NCBI GenBank assembly: GCA_003131925.1 | Contig: PKWC01000150.1 | Coordinates: 260-14,274 of the forward strand | Source of the DNA: Alphaproteobacteria bacterium | GTDB taxonomy: Bacteria > Pseudomonadota > Alphaproteobacteria > Micropepsales > Micropepsaceae | Length of the DNA stretch: 14,015 bases | Direction: 5' to 3' | Shown here: piece after piece, positions 7,069-14,015 of the stretch | Layout: every line of letters begins with the position of its first letter | Position numbering within the stretch: position 1 is the stretch's first letter | Program-made: the position numbers and the translations under genes | Notes under the pieces: generated by a model | The model's database searches: none | What the model was told of the DNA's origin: nothing | The model's input: only the letters and a program-made list of their open reading frames with translations

Positions 7069-8364
7069 TCACGATACCCAGCCGCCCGTGAATCCCGCGC
7101 GGCGCAGTCCGCTGCCGATATAGGGACACCGCCGCATCAACTTCCAGATCATCTGCGAGCGATAGTTTTCGATCATTAATACGACAAGGCCCTGGTCGAG
7201 ACCGAAATAACCCTCGGATATCCAACCGGAGGGGCCGCCGCCCGGCAAGGTCGGATTGAACCCACTCGGCAATCTCGACTCCTGGATCATCTCGGGATAG
7301 CGCGCGCAAAAATGGCGCAGCGCCGACAGGGCAAGCTCGGGCGCGAAAGGCAGCGATCCGACCGCCGCGCACGGGCCGATCGTGCCGTCGTCGGTTCCAT
7401 AGGGCACGCCGCGCGCGGCATAGCCGAGAAAACGGCGTTCCCTGCCGTCGATCTTCAGCGTCTTGAAGCCTGGACCGTCGTTCGCCGTGATGCCCCAACA
7501 ATCCTTGCCATAACCTTCGAACCCATACGGATTGCGCCGGGCATATTCGCGCTGAACATAAGTGGCGCGCCGACTGTTTTCGAAATAGTCGCTGCCTTTC
7601 TCGCGCATAAAGCTATCTCGTATCCCGACAAAATCGATCCACGCCTGGGAAAAATGATGAATGAAGAGCGGCCCCGCGTAGAGAAGGTCGTAGCCGTAAA
7701 TATTTTCCCATTGGTACGTCGCGGTCCACCCCATGAAGCTGTTCTCCGGGAGCGGATGCGTCGGTGACGCCAAACCAAGAACGTAGAGAATAGTCGCCTC
7801 GCTGTAACCCTCCCAACCATAGTGCAGAAATCCGCTCCCCGGCTTCCATCCCTGCCGCACGGTTGCTTCGCCGCCGCACGCCCATTGCCAATCGACGCGG
7901 CGGTAGATCGCATGCGCGCGTTCGCGAATCTCGTTCTCGCTTGCCGTATCCTCATTGAAATAGACGCTCGCGGCCAGTACTCCCGCGAGCAAAAGCGTCG
8001 TGTCGATCAGCGACAGTTCAGACTGCCAGACGCGCTTGCCGGTCTTCAGGTCGAGGAAGTGATAATAGAAGCCCTTATAGCCGGTCGCATCCGGTTGTTC
8101 GCTTTGGCGGCTGTCCCAAAAGAAGCGCAAGGTGACAAGCGTGCGCTCTGCAGCGTCCGCACGCGCCATCCAACCGCGTTCCACTCCCACTGGATAACAC
8201 GACAGCGCAAAGCCCACGACCGCGATGCTGGAGGGCGCGCCGGTTCGGCTCGTATCGGCGACCAATCCGTTGTCGGGATTGAACTGTTCCAAAAAATAGC
8301 CGAACGCGGCGCGCTGGAATTTATCCAGCAATTCCTCGTCCGATGGAGCGGACGGTTCAGTCAC
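7069..8364 (-). CDS. glucoamylase-like / GH144-type beta-1,2-glucanase family protein
   Basis: The 431-residue product matches the glycoamylase-like family that includes GH144 endo-beta-1,2-glucanases, with an (alpha/alpha)6 barrel. Conserved stretches are the FGYF opening helix and GLVADTS (18-39), YHFLD plus ELSLIDTTLLLAG (101-128), HYGWEGYSEA (181-190) followed by ASPTHPLP, HHFSQAWIDF (236-245), and the closing EGYFGLDQG. It is therefore a probable hydrolase of beta-glucan, perhaps beta-1,2-glucan or its oligosaccharides. It has no signal peptide, so it would act in the cytoplasm. It starts at GTG 8364, whose GTGA overlaps the stop of the GH39 gene, which argues for translational coupling because its own ribosome binding site is weak. 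The exact linkage specificity is inference. Confidence 0.8.
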   Translation of the reverse strand: MTEPSAPSDEELLDKFQRAAFGYFLEQFNPDNGLVADTSRTGAPSSIAVVGFALSCYPVGVERGWMARADAAERTLVTLRFFWDSRQSEQPDATGYKGFYYHFLDLKTGKRVWQSELSLIDTTLLLAGVLAASVYFNEDTASENEIRERAHAIYRRVDWQWACGGEATVRQGWKPGSGFLHYGWEGYSEATILYVLGLASPTHPLPENSFMGWTATYQWENIYGYDLLYAGPLFIHHFSQAWIDFVGIRDSFMREKGSDYFENSRRATYVQREYARRNPYGFEGYGKDCWGITANDGPGFKTLKIDGRERRFLGYAARGVPYGTDDGTIGPCAAVGSLPFAPELALSALRHFCARYPEMIQESRLPSGFNPTLPGGGPSGWISEGYFGLDQGLVVLMIENYRSQMIWKLMRRCPYIGSGLRRAGFTGGWVS

Positions 8365-9803
8365 TGCGCCGCAAATCGGAAGGTGACGGCTGCCACCGAG
8401 AGCGGCGGCAAGGTAACCTCGAAGCCGAGCGTTCCGTCCCGGCAGTCGAACGGCTGCTGTTCGGGTTCGCAGCGCGACACGGCGTTCAGTTCTGCCAGGG
8501 CCGCAGCGTTTAGGTATTCCGGAGACCCCATTTCCTGCCAGCGTCCTTTCGCGTTGGCATGATCCGAATCAATCCGCCGAATCGTGGCCTGAACCGGCAA
8601 CTGCGCGTTGCCAAGCTTTATTTGGCTAGTCTCCGTGGCGATCGGATGGCGCGGCAACGCGTAATTGGTGAGAAGAACAGTCGCGGACCGCGCGTCCCTG
8701 ACGGTCCACGCATCGACAGTCGAATGCGTGCCCTCGACCGGCAATATTTCTGTACCGAGCGCGTGCAACAGTTCGAAGGCGCGATAGGCCGGCTTGGCGA
8801 TGCCATGAATGTTGAGCAGGCCGAAGCCACCGTGAAACGGAACGGACGGAAAATAATTCTCCTCAAAGATGTCGGAGAATGTCCAATAACTGTAACCCTG
8901 AACCAAACCGTTCGCTTCCATGATGGTTTTGGTTATGAAGGCCGCCGCATAGGGCTCGTCATGCATCGGGTCGCGCGGATTGGAGGACGAGCACCATTCC
9001 GTGTAGTAGACCGGTCGGCTGCCTGCCTGTCTGCGCACTTCCCGCGTTTCGTCGCGCAGGACGCTACGCCGGCTCATCGAAAGCTGCGTTTCGGTGTCGT
9101 CGCCGGGTTGCCCGAAGGCGTCGGTCGGATAATGATGGGTGCTGATGAAATCGGCGGGCAGTTGGTTCTTCGTGCAAAACCTGATGAAATCGTCGATCCA
9201 CGCGTTTGCCGCCGTCGCCGGACCTCCAACCTTCAGCGACTCATCGACCGATTTGATCGCCTCCGCGGTATAGCGATAGAGCTTGAAATAATCGTCCTGT
9301 TTGCCGCTGCCGAAAGCGTCTAGGTTCGGCTCGTTCCAGACTTCGAAGTACCACTCGCGGACTTCGGCAAAGCCGTAACGCTCAACCCAGTGCGCGACAA
9401 GCTTGCGGATCAGCACCGCCCAGCAGGCGTAGTCTTTGGGTGGGGTGACGTTGGCACGATAGTGGAAAACGATTTGGCCGCCCGATGCCAGTGTCGTGGG
9501 CATAAAGCTCAGTTCGACGAACGGCTTCATTCCGATCGATAGCAGAAAATCGAAAATCTGATCGGCATTGAAGAAGGAATAGAATAGCGTGTCTCCCTCG
9601 CGGATCAGCGTGCCGACATCGTCGCACAACAGGCCATGGAAGCGCACATGCCTGAATCCAAGCTCCTCATGCGAGCGCTGCATTTGCGTCTGCCAGTCCG
9701 CTCGCAGCGCCAGCGGCGCGTGGCCGCTGCCGACCGTATGCTCCCAGAAATGGGGCAAAGCCGATGCCGCGCTGTTGACGTCGCACCTGAAACTCGCGCT
9801 CAT
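8361..9803 (-). CDS. glycoside hydrolase family 39-like protein (beta-xylosidase type)
   Basis: The 480-residue product has the GH39 (clan GH-A, retaining) plan: an N-terminal TIM barrel and a C-terminal beta-sandwich. The probable acid/base is Glu158 in FEVWNEPN and the probable nucleophile is Glu269 in YYTEW; their spacing is close to that of characterised GH39 xylosidases. FRHVRFHG near residue 50 and YSYWTFSDIFEE (304-315) are also typical. Members cleave beta-xylosides and some other beta-glycosides from the non-reducing end, so xylosidase is the default but not certain. No signal peptide is seen, so it is probably cytoplasmic. Its ATG overlaps the ROK kinase stop (ATGA at 9800-9803) and has a very strong ribosome binding site, GGAGGAGG, preceded by a 10-bp hairpin. 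The downstream GH144-like gene overlaps it by 4 nt. Confidence 0.85.
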   Translation of the reverse strand: MSASFRCDVNSAASALPHFWEHTVGSGHAPLALRADWQTQMQRSHEELGFRHVRFHGLLCDDVGTLIREGDTLFYSFFNADQIFDFLLSIGMKPFVELSFMPTTLASGGQIVFHYRANVTPPKDYACWAVLIRKLVAHWVERYGFAEVREWYFEVWNEPNLDAFGSGKQDDYFKLYRYTAEAIKSVDESLKVGGPATAANAWIDDFIRFCTKNQLPADFISTHHYPTDAFGQPGDDTETQLSMSRRSVLRDETREVRRQAGSRPVYYTEWCSSSNPRDPMHDEPYAAAFITKTIMEANGLVQGYSYWTFSDIFEENYFPSVPFHGGFGLLNIHGIAKPAYRAFELLHALGTEILPVEGTHSTVDAWTVRDARSATVLLTNYALPRHPIATETSQIKLGNAQLPVQATIRRIDSDHANAKGRWQEMGSPEYLNAAALAELNAVSRCEPEQQPFDCRDGTLGFEVTLPPLSVAAVTFRFAAQ

Positions 9804-10648
9804 CGCAAACCTCCTCCGGACGCTCCGGACGGAGCGTCCGTCTTCGATTTCCGATACTTGCTCTTGGCGTGCGCGGGCTGCGCCGAGGCGACGCCGCCAA
9901 ATGAAAGCTGCTCGACATCAGCATCCCACAGTCGGATCCCGCCGGTGATTCCGGCGTGATTTGATTCAATCCTGACATCCCGCGGTGGATTGATGACCTT
10001 ATCGCCGTTGCCGCCGCCGAGATAAAGTACATCGTAGTGAAGGAGGGAATGGAGAATCTTGATCGTTTTGCGGACGCGGTGGCTCCATTTCTTCGCGCCG
10101 TCGAGTCGCAAGGCCTTGCTGCCGATATAATCGTTATAGGTCTGATTATCGTGGATAGGGTGCTGCGCCAATTCGAGATGCGGCATCAGCACGCCATCTC
10201 GAAATACCGCCGTGCCGGCCCCAGTACCGAGCGTCAGCACGACCTCCAATCCCCGTCCCTTGACGATTCCGAAGCCCTGGATCTCGGCATCGTTGAGCAA
10301 CCGAACCGGCTTGCCGAGACGCTTGGACAGGGCGGCGGCCAGTGGAAAATCGCACCACAAGCGGTCGCCGAAATGCGGCGCCGTGAGGGTCCGACCCTCA
10401 CGCACCACGCCAGGAAATCCCACAGAAATTCGATCGAAAACAGGTAAGGGCGCGACCAGAGCCGCGAGCGTTTGTATCAGGACTTTCGGCGGGCACGGGT
10501 AAGGCGTCGCAACACGAATCCGGTCGACCAGCATTTTACCCGCCTGATCGAGAACCGATGCCTTAAGCCCCGTGCCGCCGACGTCGATCGCCAAGGTCCG
10601 CGGGCCGTTTGGGAACGCCGGCGCACGATCGGCGTTGGCGTCCTTCAT
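9800..10648 (-). CDS. ROK family sugar kinase (polyphosphate glucokinase-like)
   Basis: The 282-residue product has the ASKHA fold of ROK kinases: phosphate 1 motif IDVGGTGLKA (21-30), VGFPGVV (76-82), the catalytic aspartate D120 in LLNDAE, the phosphate 2 loop TLGTGAGTA (139-147) and the adenosine-side loop LGGGN (210-214). The likely reaction is phosphorylation of glucose, or a close relative, to the 6-phosphate, with ATP or polyphosphate as donor. The overall pattern recalls polyphosphate glucokinases. The ROK zinc motif (CxCGxxGC) is absent, and the usual EXGH is replaced by ELAQHP (159-164). The ATG at 10648 is chosen because it overlaps the rpiA stop (ATGA) and has GGAGGT about 9 nt upstream; a longer open frame upstream overlaps rpiA and is not family-like. 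It lies between pentose-phosphate enzymes and glycosidases, in keeping with feeding freed sugar into Zwf. Confidence 0.8.
   Translation of the reverse strand: MKDANADRAPAFPNGPRTLAIDVGGTGLKASVLDQAGKMLVDRIRVATPYPCPPKVLIQTLAALVAPLPVFDRISVGFPGVVREGRTLTAPHFGDRLWCDFPLAAALSKRLGKPVRLLNDAEIQGFGIVKGRGLEVVLTLGTGAGTAVFRDGVLMPHLELAQHPIHDNQTYNDYIGSKALRLDGAKKWSHRVRKTIKILHSLLHYDVLYLGGGNGDKVINPPRDVRIESNHAGITGGIRLWDADVEQLSFGGVASAQPAHAKSKYRKSKTDAPSGASGGGLR
9810..9818 (-). promoter_or_regulatory. strong ribosome binding site of the GH39 gene
   Basis: The minus strand reads GGAGGAGGTTTGCG directly before the ATG at 9803. It is the strongest Shine-Dalgarno match I noted in the operon and suggests high expression of the glycosidase. 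Confidence 0.7.
9818..9839 (-). promoter_or_regulatory. 10-bp hairpin abutting the GH39 ribosome binding site
   Basis: A near-perfect inverted repeat, GGACGCTCCG and its complement CGGAGCGTCC with a 2-nt spacer, lies within the last codons of the ROK kinase gene. Its 3' arm runs straight into the GGAGGAGG of the next gene. In the mRNA it could protect a processed 5' end or modulate ribosome loading. No T tract follows, so it is not an intrinsic terminator. Confidence 0.65.
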
Positions 10649-11163
10649 CTCTCGATGACCTCCACGCCGGTCGGCCGATCGACGACGATCTTGGATGCCA
10701 GGCCGATAAAGAGACCACTCTCGACAACGCCGATGATGGCCGAGAGGCGGCCTTTCAGCGCCGCTGGGTCCGGTATCTCGGCGATATCGCAATCGGTGAT
10801 GTAGTTGCCGCTGTCCGTCGTGAAAGGTCTGTCTCCAGTCAGGCGCAATCGCGGCTCGCAGCCGAACGTCGACAGGCGATCGAGCGTGGTTTGCCAACCG
10901 AAAGAGACTGTTTCGACCGGGAGCGGCGTACTTCGACCTAAACGGTCCACCAACTTCGTTTCGTCGACGCCAACGATCATCCGGTCGCTGGCGCCCGCCA
11001 CGATCTTTTCGCGCAGCAATGCGCCGCCGAACCCCTTGACGAGGTTGAGCGTACCGCGCTCGACGTGGTCAGCGCCATCTATCGTGACATCGATACGGCG
11101 ATGCTCGGCTGCACTGGTGAGCGGCACGCCGAGCTGCCGCGCCAAGGTATAACTGCGGATCAT
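10645..11163 (-). CDS. rpiA: ribose-5-phosphate isomerase A, N-terminally short
   Basis: RpiA interconverts ribulose 5-phosphate and ribose 5-phosphate. The 172-residue product aligns with the family from ARQLGVPL onward: TIDGADHV (27-34) holds the active-site aspartates, LVKGFGGALLREK (41-53) holds the lysine and glutamate corresponding to Lys94 and Glu103 of the E. coli enzyme, and PLPVETV, TDSGNYITD and ESGLFIGLAS follow. Full-length enzymes have about 220-230 residues; the first 55-60, with the phosphate-binding GTGSTA loop, are missing. They are not found in the sequence upstream, which is the intact 3' end of the HAD gene. The ATG overlaps the HAD stop (ATGA at 11160-11163) and has almost no ribosome binding site, so coupled translation is likely. 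The protein may be inactive, or the missing part may be supplied otherwise. Confidence 0.8.
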   Translation of the reverse strand: MIRSYTLARQLGVPLTSAAEHRRIDVTIDGADHVERGTLNLVKGFGGALLREKIVAGASDRMIVGVDETKLVDRLGRSTPLPVETVSFGWQTTLDRLSTFGCEPRLRLTGDRPFTTDSGNYITDCDIAEIPDPAALKGRLSAIIGVVESGLFIGLASKIVVDRPTGVEVIER

Positions 11164-11984
11164 GCCGCGGCCGACCGCAGAACGAACTTCCGCACTGCGT
11201 TGGCGAAGCCCTCGTTCTCGTTGCTGTCGGTCACCGCGCTAGCCTGCGCCTTCACCTCGTCGCTGGCGTTGCCCATTGCGATTGAAAAGCCGCTCTTGCG
11301 GAACATGAGGACGTCATTCGGCATGTCCCCCATGGTGGCGATTTGCGCGGGCGCAATGTTCAGGAGCCTGGACAGCGTTTCGACGACCGTTCCCTTGTTG
11401 GCCTTTGGATGAGTCACGTCGAGATAGTACGGTTGCGAGCGTGCCGAGCTCGCCTTCTCCCCCAGCGTCTTCTGCGCCGCCTTCTCGCAGGCTGCGACCA
11501 GGTCGAGATTGTCCGAAATGCCGACGATCTTCACCGCGTACGCCAAGTGCGCGTCGGTGAATGATGCCACGACCTTGGCGTCGAATTTCACCGTCCAGGT
11601 CTCGCGCGCCACATGCGGCGCATCCTTGTCACGGATCAACCACTCCTCCTTCGTGTACACCCAAACGTCCAGCCCGTGATCCAGGATGAGCTTTGCGGTC
11701 TGCTTGGCCGTCGCGAGATCAAGCGTGTGACTCTCGATTATCGAGAAATCTGGATTGACAAACACGCCGCCGTTGAAGCCGGCGATGGCGCTCTTAAGAG
11801 CGAGAGGCTCGATCAGCATGCTCATGCCGCGTGGCGGCCGGCCACTCGTGATGGCGAACGCAATGCCGTCACGTTGCAGATCGCGGACGACTGACTTCGC
11901 CGCCTCGGTCAATACCTTGTCCCGGGTCAGTAGCGTGCCATCCACGTCCGCCAGGAGAAGCCGGATGTCACGCTGCTCGCTCAC
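11160..11984 (-). CDS. Cof-type HAD-IIB family hydrolase (sugar phosphatase-like)
   Basis: The 274-residue product, from GTG 11984, shows HAD motif I DVDGTLLT (13-20, nucleophile D13 and acid/base D15), motif II TSGRPP, the conserved FNGG of the IIB cap group, the motif III lysine in the KANKGTVV segment, and motif IV GDMPNDVLMF. Such enzymes remove phosphate from sugar phosphates or related small metabolites; the substrate is not predictable. The GTG is chosen because its GTGA overlaps the zwf stop and GGAG lies 9 nt upstream; an ATG at 12020 would overlap zwf by 40 nt. Its place between zwf and rpiA suggests a housekeeping role on pentose or hexose phosphates. It appears complete. Confidence 0.85.
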   Translation of the reverse strand: MSEQRDIRLLLADVDGTLLTRDKVLTEAAKSVVRDLQRDGIAFAITSGRPPRGMSMLIEPLALKSAIAGFNGGVFVNPDFSIIESHTLDLATAKQTAKLILDHGLDVWVYTKEEWLIRDKDAPHVARETWTVKFDAKVVASFTDAHLAYAVKIVGISDNLDLVAACEKAAQKTLGEKASSARSQPYYLDVTHPKANKGTVVETLSRLLNIAPAQIATMGDMPNDVLMFRKSGFSIAMGNASDEVKAQASAVTDSNENEGFANAVRKFVLRSAAA

Positions 11985-13594
11985 GGCTTCCGCTCCGATG
12001 GTGGACACACCGGCCGCCAAGCCCGTTGTCCGTCTCGCGCCAGCAGCTTGTCGGCCGCTTTCGGTCCGTCGCTTCCGGAGTCGTAATCCGGAAAATCAGC
12101 TTTTTTCGCCGCCCAATCGTCGAGCACCGGCTGCACGATGCGCCATGCCTGCTCCACCATATCGGCACGCATGAATAGCGTCTGGTCGCCGATCATCACA
12201 TCATAGATCAGTGTCTCATATCCAACATTCGGTTCCTTCGGAAACCAATCATCGTAATGGAAGTCCATCTTCACGGCGGCGAGATCCACAACCTGCCCAC
12301 GGCGCTTGACCTCGAATTGCAGGGAGATTCCCTCGTCCGGCGAGATGCGCAGCACGAGCCAGTTGGGCCGCAGGGTGTCGACGGGCGTGTCCCGAAACGC
12401 CGCGTAGGGCGCCTGCTTGAAGCGGATCGCGATCTCCGTATTCCGATGCGACATGTGCTTGCCGGTGCGGAAGTAGAAGGGCACACCGGACCAGCGCCAG
12501 TTGTCGATCTCGAGCTCCATGGCGACATAGGTCTCGATGTTTGAATCTGTCGCTACGTTCGGTTCGTTGCGATAGGCTTTCACCTGCTTGCCCAGCACCG
12601 TGCCTGCGCCGTACTGGCCGCGCACCGCCTGTGCGGGATTGACGGCCGGCATCGCCGCAAACACTTCGGCCTTCTTCGTGCGGATCGCGGCGGCATCAAA
12701 GCCCGTCGGCGGCTCCATGGCCACCATTGAGACGAGCGTGAACACGTGGTTCGGGACCATGTCGCGCAGCGCCCCGGTCGCCTCATAGAACTTTCCGCGC
12801 TGCTCCACGCCCACCGTCTCCGCCACGGTGATCTGCACGTGATCGATCCGGTCGCGATTCCAGATCGGTTCGAACAGCCCATTGGCGAAACGGAACGCCA
12901 TGATGCTCTGGACCGTGTCCTTTCCCAGAAAGTGATCGATCCGGAAGATCTGGTCCTCGTGCAGCGTGCGCAGAATGCGTGCGTTCAGTTCGCGCGCTGA
13001 GTCCAGGCTGTGGCCGAACGGCTTTTCGATCACCACGCGACGCCAGAACTGACGCTTTCCGCTGTCATTCTCATCCTGATCGCTCAGCTTCGCCTGACCG
13101 AGTTGTTCGACCACTGTTCCAAAGAACCGATCGGCGACGGCGAGATAGAAGATGGTGTTGCCCTGCGTGCCATGAGTTTTTTCCGCATCGCCCAATGCGC
13201 TACGGAGCTTTTCGTAAAGATCGGGCTTGGTGAGATCTCCCTGAACGTACGACATTTTTTCTGCGAGCCGCTTCCATGCCGTCTCGTCGATCTGGTCGAC
13301 GTCGAACTCAGCGTCGACGTTGCCCACGAAGCTTTTCAGCGTGTCGTAAAGATGGTTGCGCCAGCTCTCCGCCGTTCCCTCGGCAAGGTCCACGCCGATC
13401 AACGCGAAATTCTTCGGCAGCACGTTGGTGTGCGAGAGGTTGTAGAGTGCCGGCATTACCAAGCGCTTGGTCAGGTCACCCCCCGCACCGAAGATCACCA
13501 TGGCGCAGGGATCGGCCGGCTTCGCCTGGTGCCGCGGCGACGACTCGATCACCTGCGAGGTCGGAGGTGTCGGGATCGGTTGGTTCTCGGACAT
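11981..13594 (-). CDS. zwf: glucose-6-phosphate 1-dehydrogenase
   Basis: The enzyme oxidises glucose 6-phosphate to 6-phosphogluconolactone with reduction of NAD(P)+, the first step of the oxidative pentose phosphate and Entner-Doudoroff routes. The 537-residue product shows the coenzyme fingerprint GAGGDLTKR (36-44), VVIEKPFGHS (187-196) and the substrate-binding RIDHFLGK (218-225) with the catalytic histidine, then the C-terminal beta+alpha domain with FYFRTGKHM. It is some 30-40 residues longer than usual, from a proline-rich N-terminal extension and a basic C-terminal tail. The ATG at 13594 begins 4 nt after the gnd stop; a start at 13651 would overlap gnd. The HAD gene overlaps its 3' end by 4 nt. 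Confidence 0.95.
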   Translation of the reverse strand: MSENQPIPTPPTSQVIESSPRHQAKPADPCAMVIFGAGGDLTKRLVMPALYNLSHTNVLPKNFALIGVDLAEGTAESWRNHLYDTLKSFVGNVDAEFDVDQIDETAWKRLAEKMSYVQGDLTKPDLYEKLRSALGDAEKTHGTQGNTIFYLAVADRFFGTVVEQLGQAKLSDQDENDSGKRQFWRRVVIEKPFGHSLDSARELNARILRTLHEDQIFRIDHFLGKDTVQSIMAFRFANGLFEPIWNRDRIDHVQITVAETVGVEQRGKFYEATGALRDMVPNHVFTLVSMVAMEPPTGFDAAAIRTKKAEVFAAMPAVNPAQAVRGQYGAGTVLGKQVKAYRNEPNVATDSNIETYVAMELEIDNWRWSGVPFYFRTGKHMSHRNTEIAIRFKQAPYAAFRDTPVDTLRPNWLVLRISPDEGISLQFEVKRRGQVVDLAAVKMDFHYDDWFPKEPNVGYETLIYDVMIGDQTLFMRADMVEQAWRIVQPVLDDWAAKKADFPDYDSGSDGPKAADKLLARDGQRAWRPVCPPSERKP

Positions 13595-13598
13595 GGAG

Positions 13599-14015
13599 TT
13601 ACTGTGCCGCCGAGTGACCCTGCGAGACAGGGGGCTTTGGTTCGGGGTCAATAGGCTCGTTGCCCTCGATATGCCCCCCGAATCCGAAACGCATGGCCGA
13701 AAGCATCTTTTCTCCGAAGGTGTGCTCGTGCCGCGAGCGAAACCGGGCGTAAAGCGCGGTGGAGAGAACGTCCGCAGGAACCGCTTCCTCGATCGCGGCC
13801 TCGACGGTCCAGCGACCCTCGCCGGAATCCTGGACGAAACCGGAGAAATCCTTCAGCTGCGGATCTTTCGCCAGCGCCGCGGCGCCGAGATCGAGCAGCC
13901 AGGATGAGATCACGCTGCCGCGCCGCCACACTTCAGCGATATCCGGCATGTCGAGAGTGAAGCGCTCGTCCTCAGGCAAATCTTTCGAATCCTTGTTGCG
14001 CAGGATGTCGAAGCC
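13599..14015 (-). CDS. gnd: 6-phosphogluconate dehydrogenase, decarboxylating (C-terminal part; runs off the window)
   Basis: The visible 138 residues are the C-terminal helical domain of the short bacterial 6-phosphogluconate dehydrogenase: FDILRNKDSK, DMPDIAEVWRRGSVISSWLLDL (only its core IAEVWRRGSVI quoted as the signature), FVQDSGEGRWTV and ALYARFRSRHEHTFGEKMLS. The enzyme converts 6-phosphogluconate to ribulose 5-phosphate and CO2 with reduction of NAD(P)+. The start and nucleotide-binding domain lie beyond 14015. The last 20 or so residues form a proline-rich tail that family members often lack. The TAA at 13599-13601 is 4 nt before the zwf ATG, so the two are surely co-transcribed. Confidence 0.93.
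   Translation of the reverse strand, partial: GFDILRNKDSKDLPEDERFTLDMPDIAEVWRRGSVISSWLLDLGAAALAKDPQLKDFSGFVQDSGEGRWTVEAAIEEAVPADVLSTALYARFRSRHEHTFGEKMLSAMRFGFGGHIEGNEPIDPEPKPPVSQGHSAAQ

Noticed and set aside
10649..10897. Longer N-terminus for the ROK kinase
   Set aside because: It would overlap rpiA by about 250 nt and its translation is arginine-rich shadow sequence; the ATGA overlap at 10645-10648 fits the operon pattern.

Overview
The window reads as chromosomal DNA of a GC-rich alphaproteobacterium, most likely of the Hyphomicrobiales (Rhizobiales). This rests on codon use, an IS110-type element of a kind I associate with Bradyrhizobium relatives, and the style of the proteins; no rRNA or tRNA is present to fix it. 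No phage, CRISPR array or defence genes were seen.

The left part (1 to about 2,900) is decayed, insertion-prone DNA. It holds a methyltransferase pseudogene (269-815, degraded N-terminus plus a one-base frameshift), an apparently intact PPOX-class flavin-reductase-fold gene on the minus strand (877-1368), and an IS110-family element on the minus strand whose transposase is split by a one-base frameshift near 2203. A perfect 13-bp inverted repeat brackets the transposase, and a 19-bp stretch next to it recurs about 1.9 kb away at 844-862.

The middle part (about 2,900-5,450) carries two plus-strand envelope-type genes: a membrane-anchored S41-peptidase-like protein (3187-4605), followed by a short hairpin/T-tract terminator, and a six-helix membrane protein of unknown function (4880-5443).

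The right part (5,515 to the end) is one long minus-strand operon, read from right to left: gnd (partial) - zwf - Cof-type HAD phosphatase - rpiA (N-terminally short) - ROK sugar kinase - GH39 glycosidase - GH144-like glucanase - MerA-like flavoprotein disulfide reductase. Five consecutive junctions from zwf to the GH144-like gene are 4-nt ATGA or GTGA overlaps, and gnd and zwf are separated by 4 nt. Together they suggest a cytoplasmic route: the glycosidases release sugar from an imported oligosaccharide, the ROK kinase makes a sugar 6-phosphate, Zwf and Gnd oxidise it to ribulose 5-phosphate with NAD(P)H formation, and RpiA makes ribose 5-phosphate. No 6-phosphogluconolactonase gene lies within the window.

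The points most worth following up are this glycosidase/pentose-phosphate coupling, the RpiA that lacks the phosphate-loop region, and a 10-bp hairpin set directly before a strong ribosome binding site at the kinase/GH39 junction.
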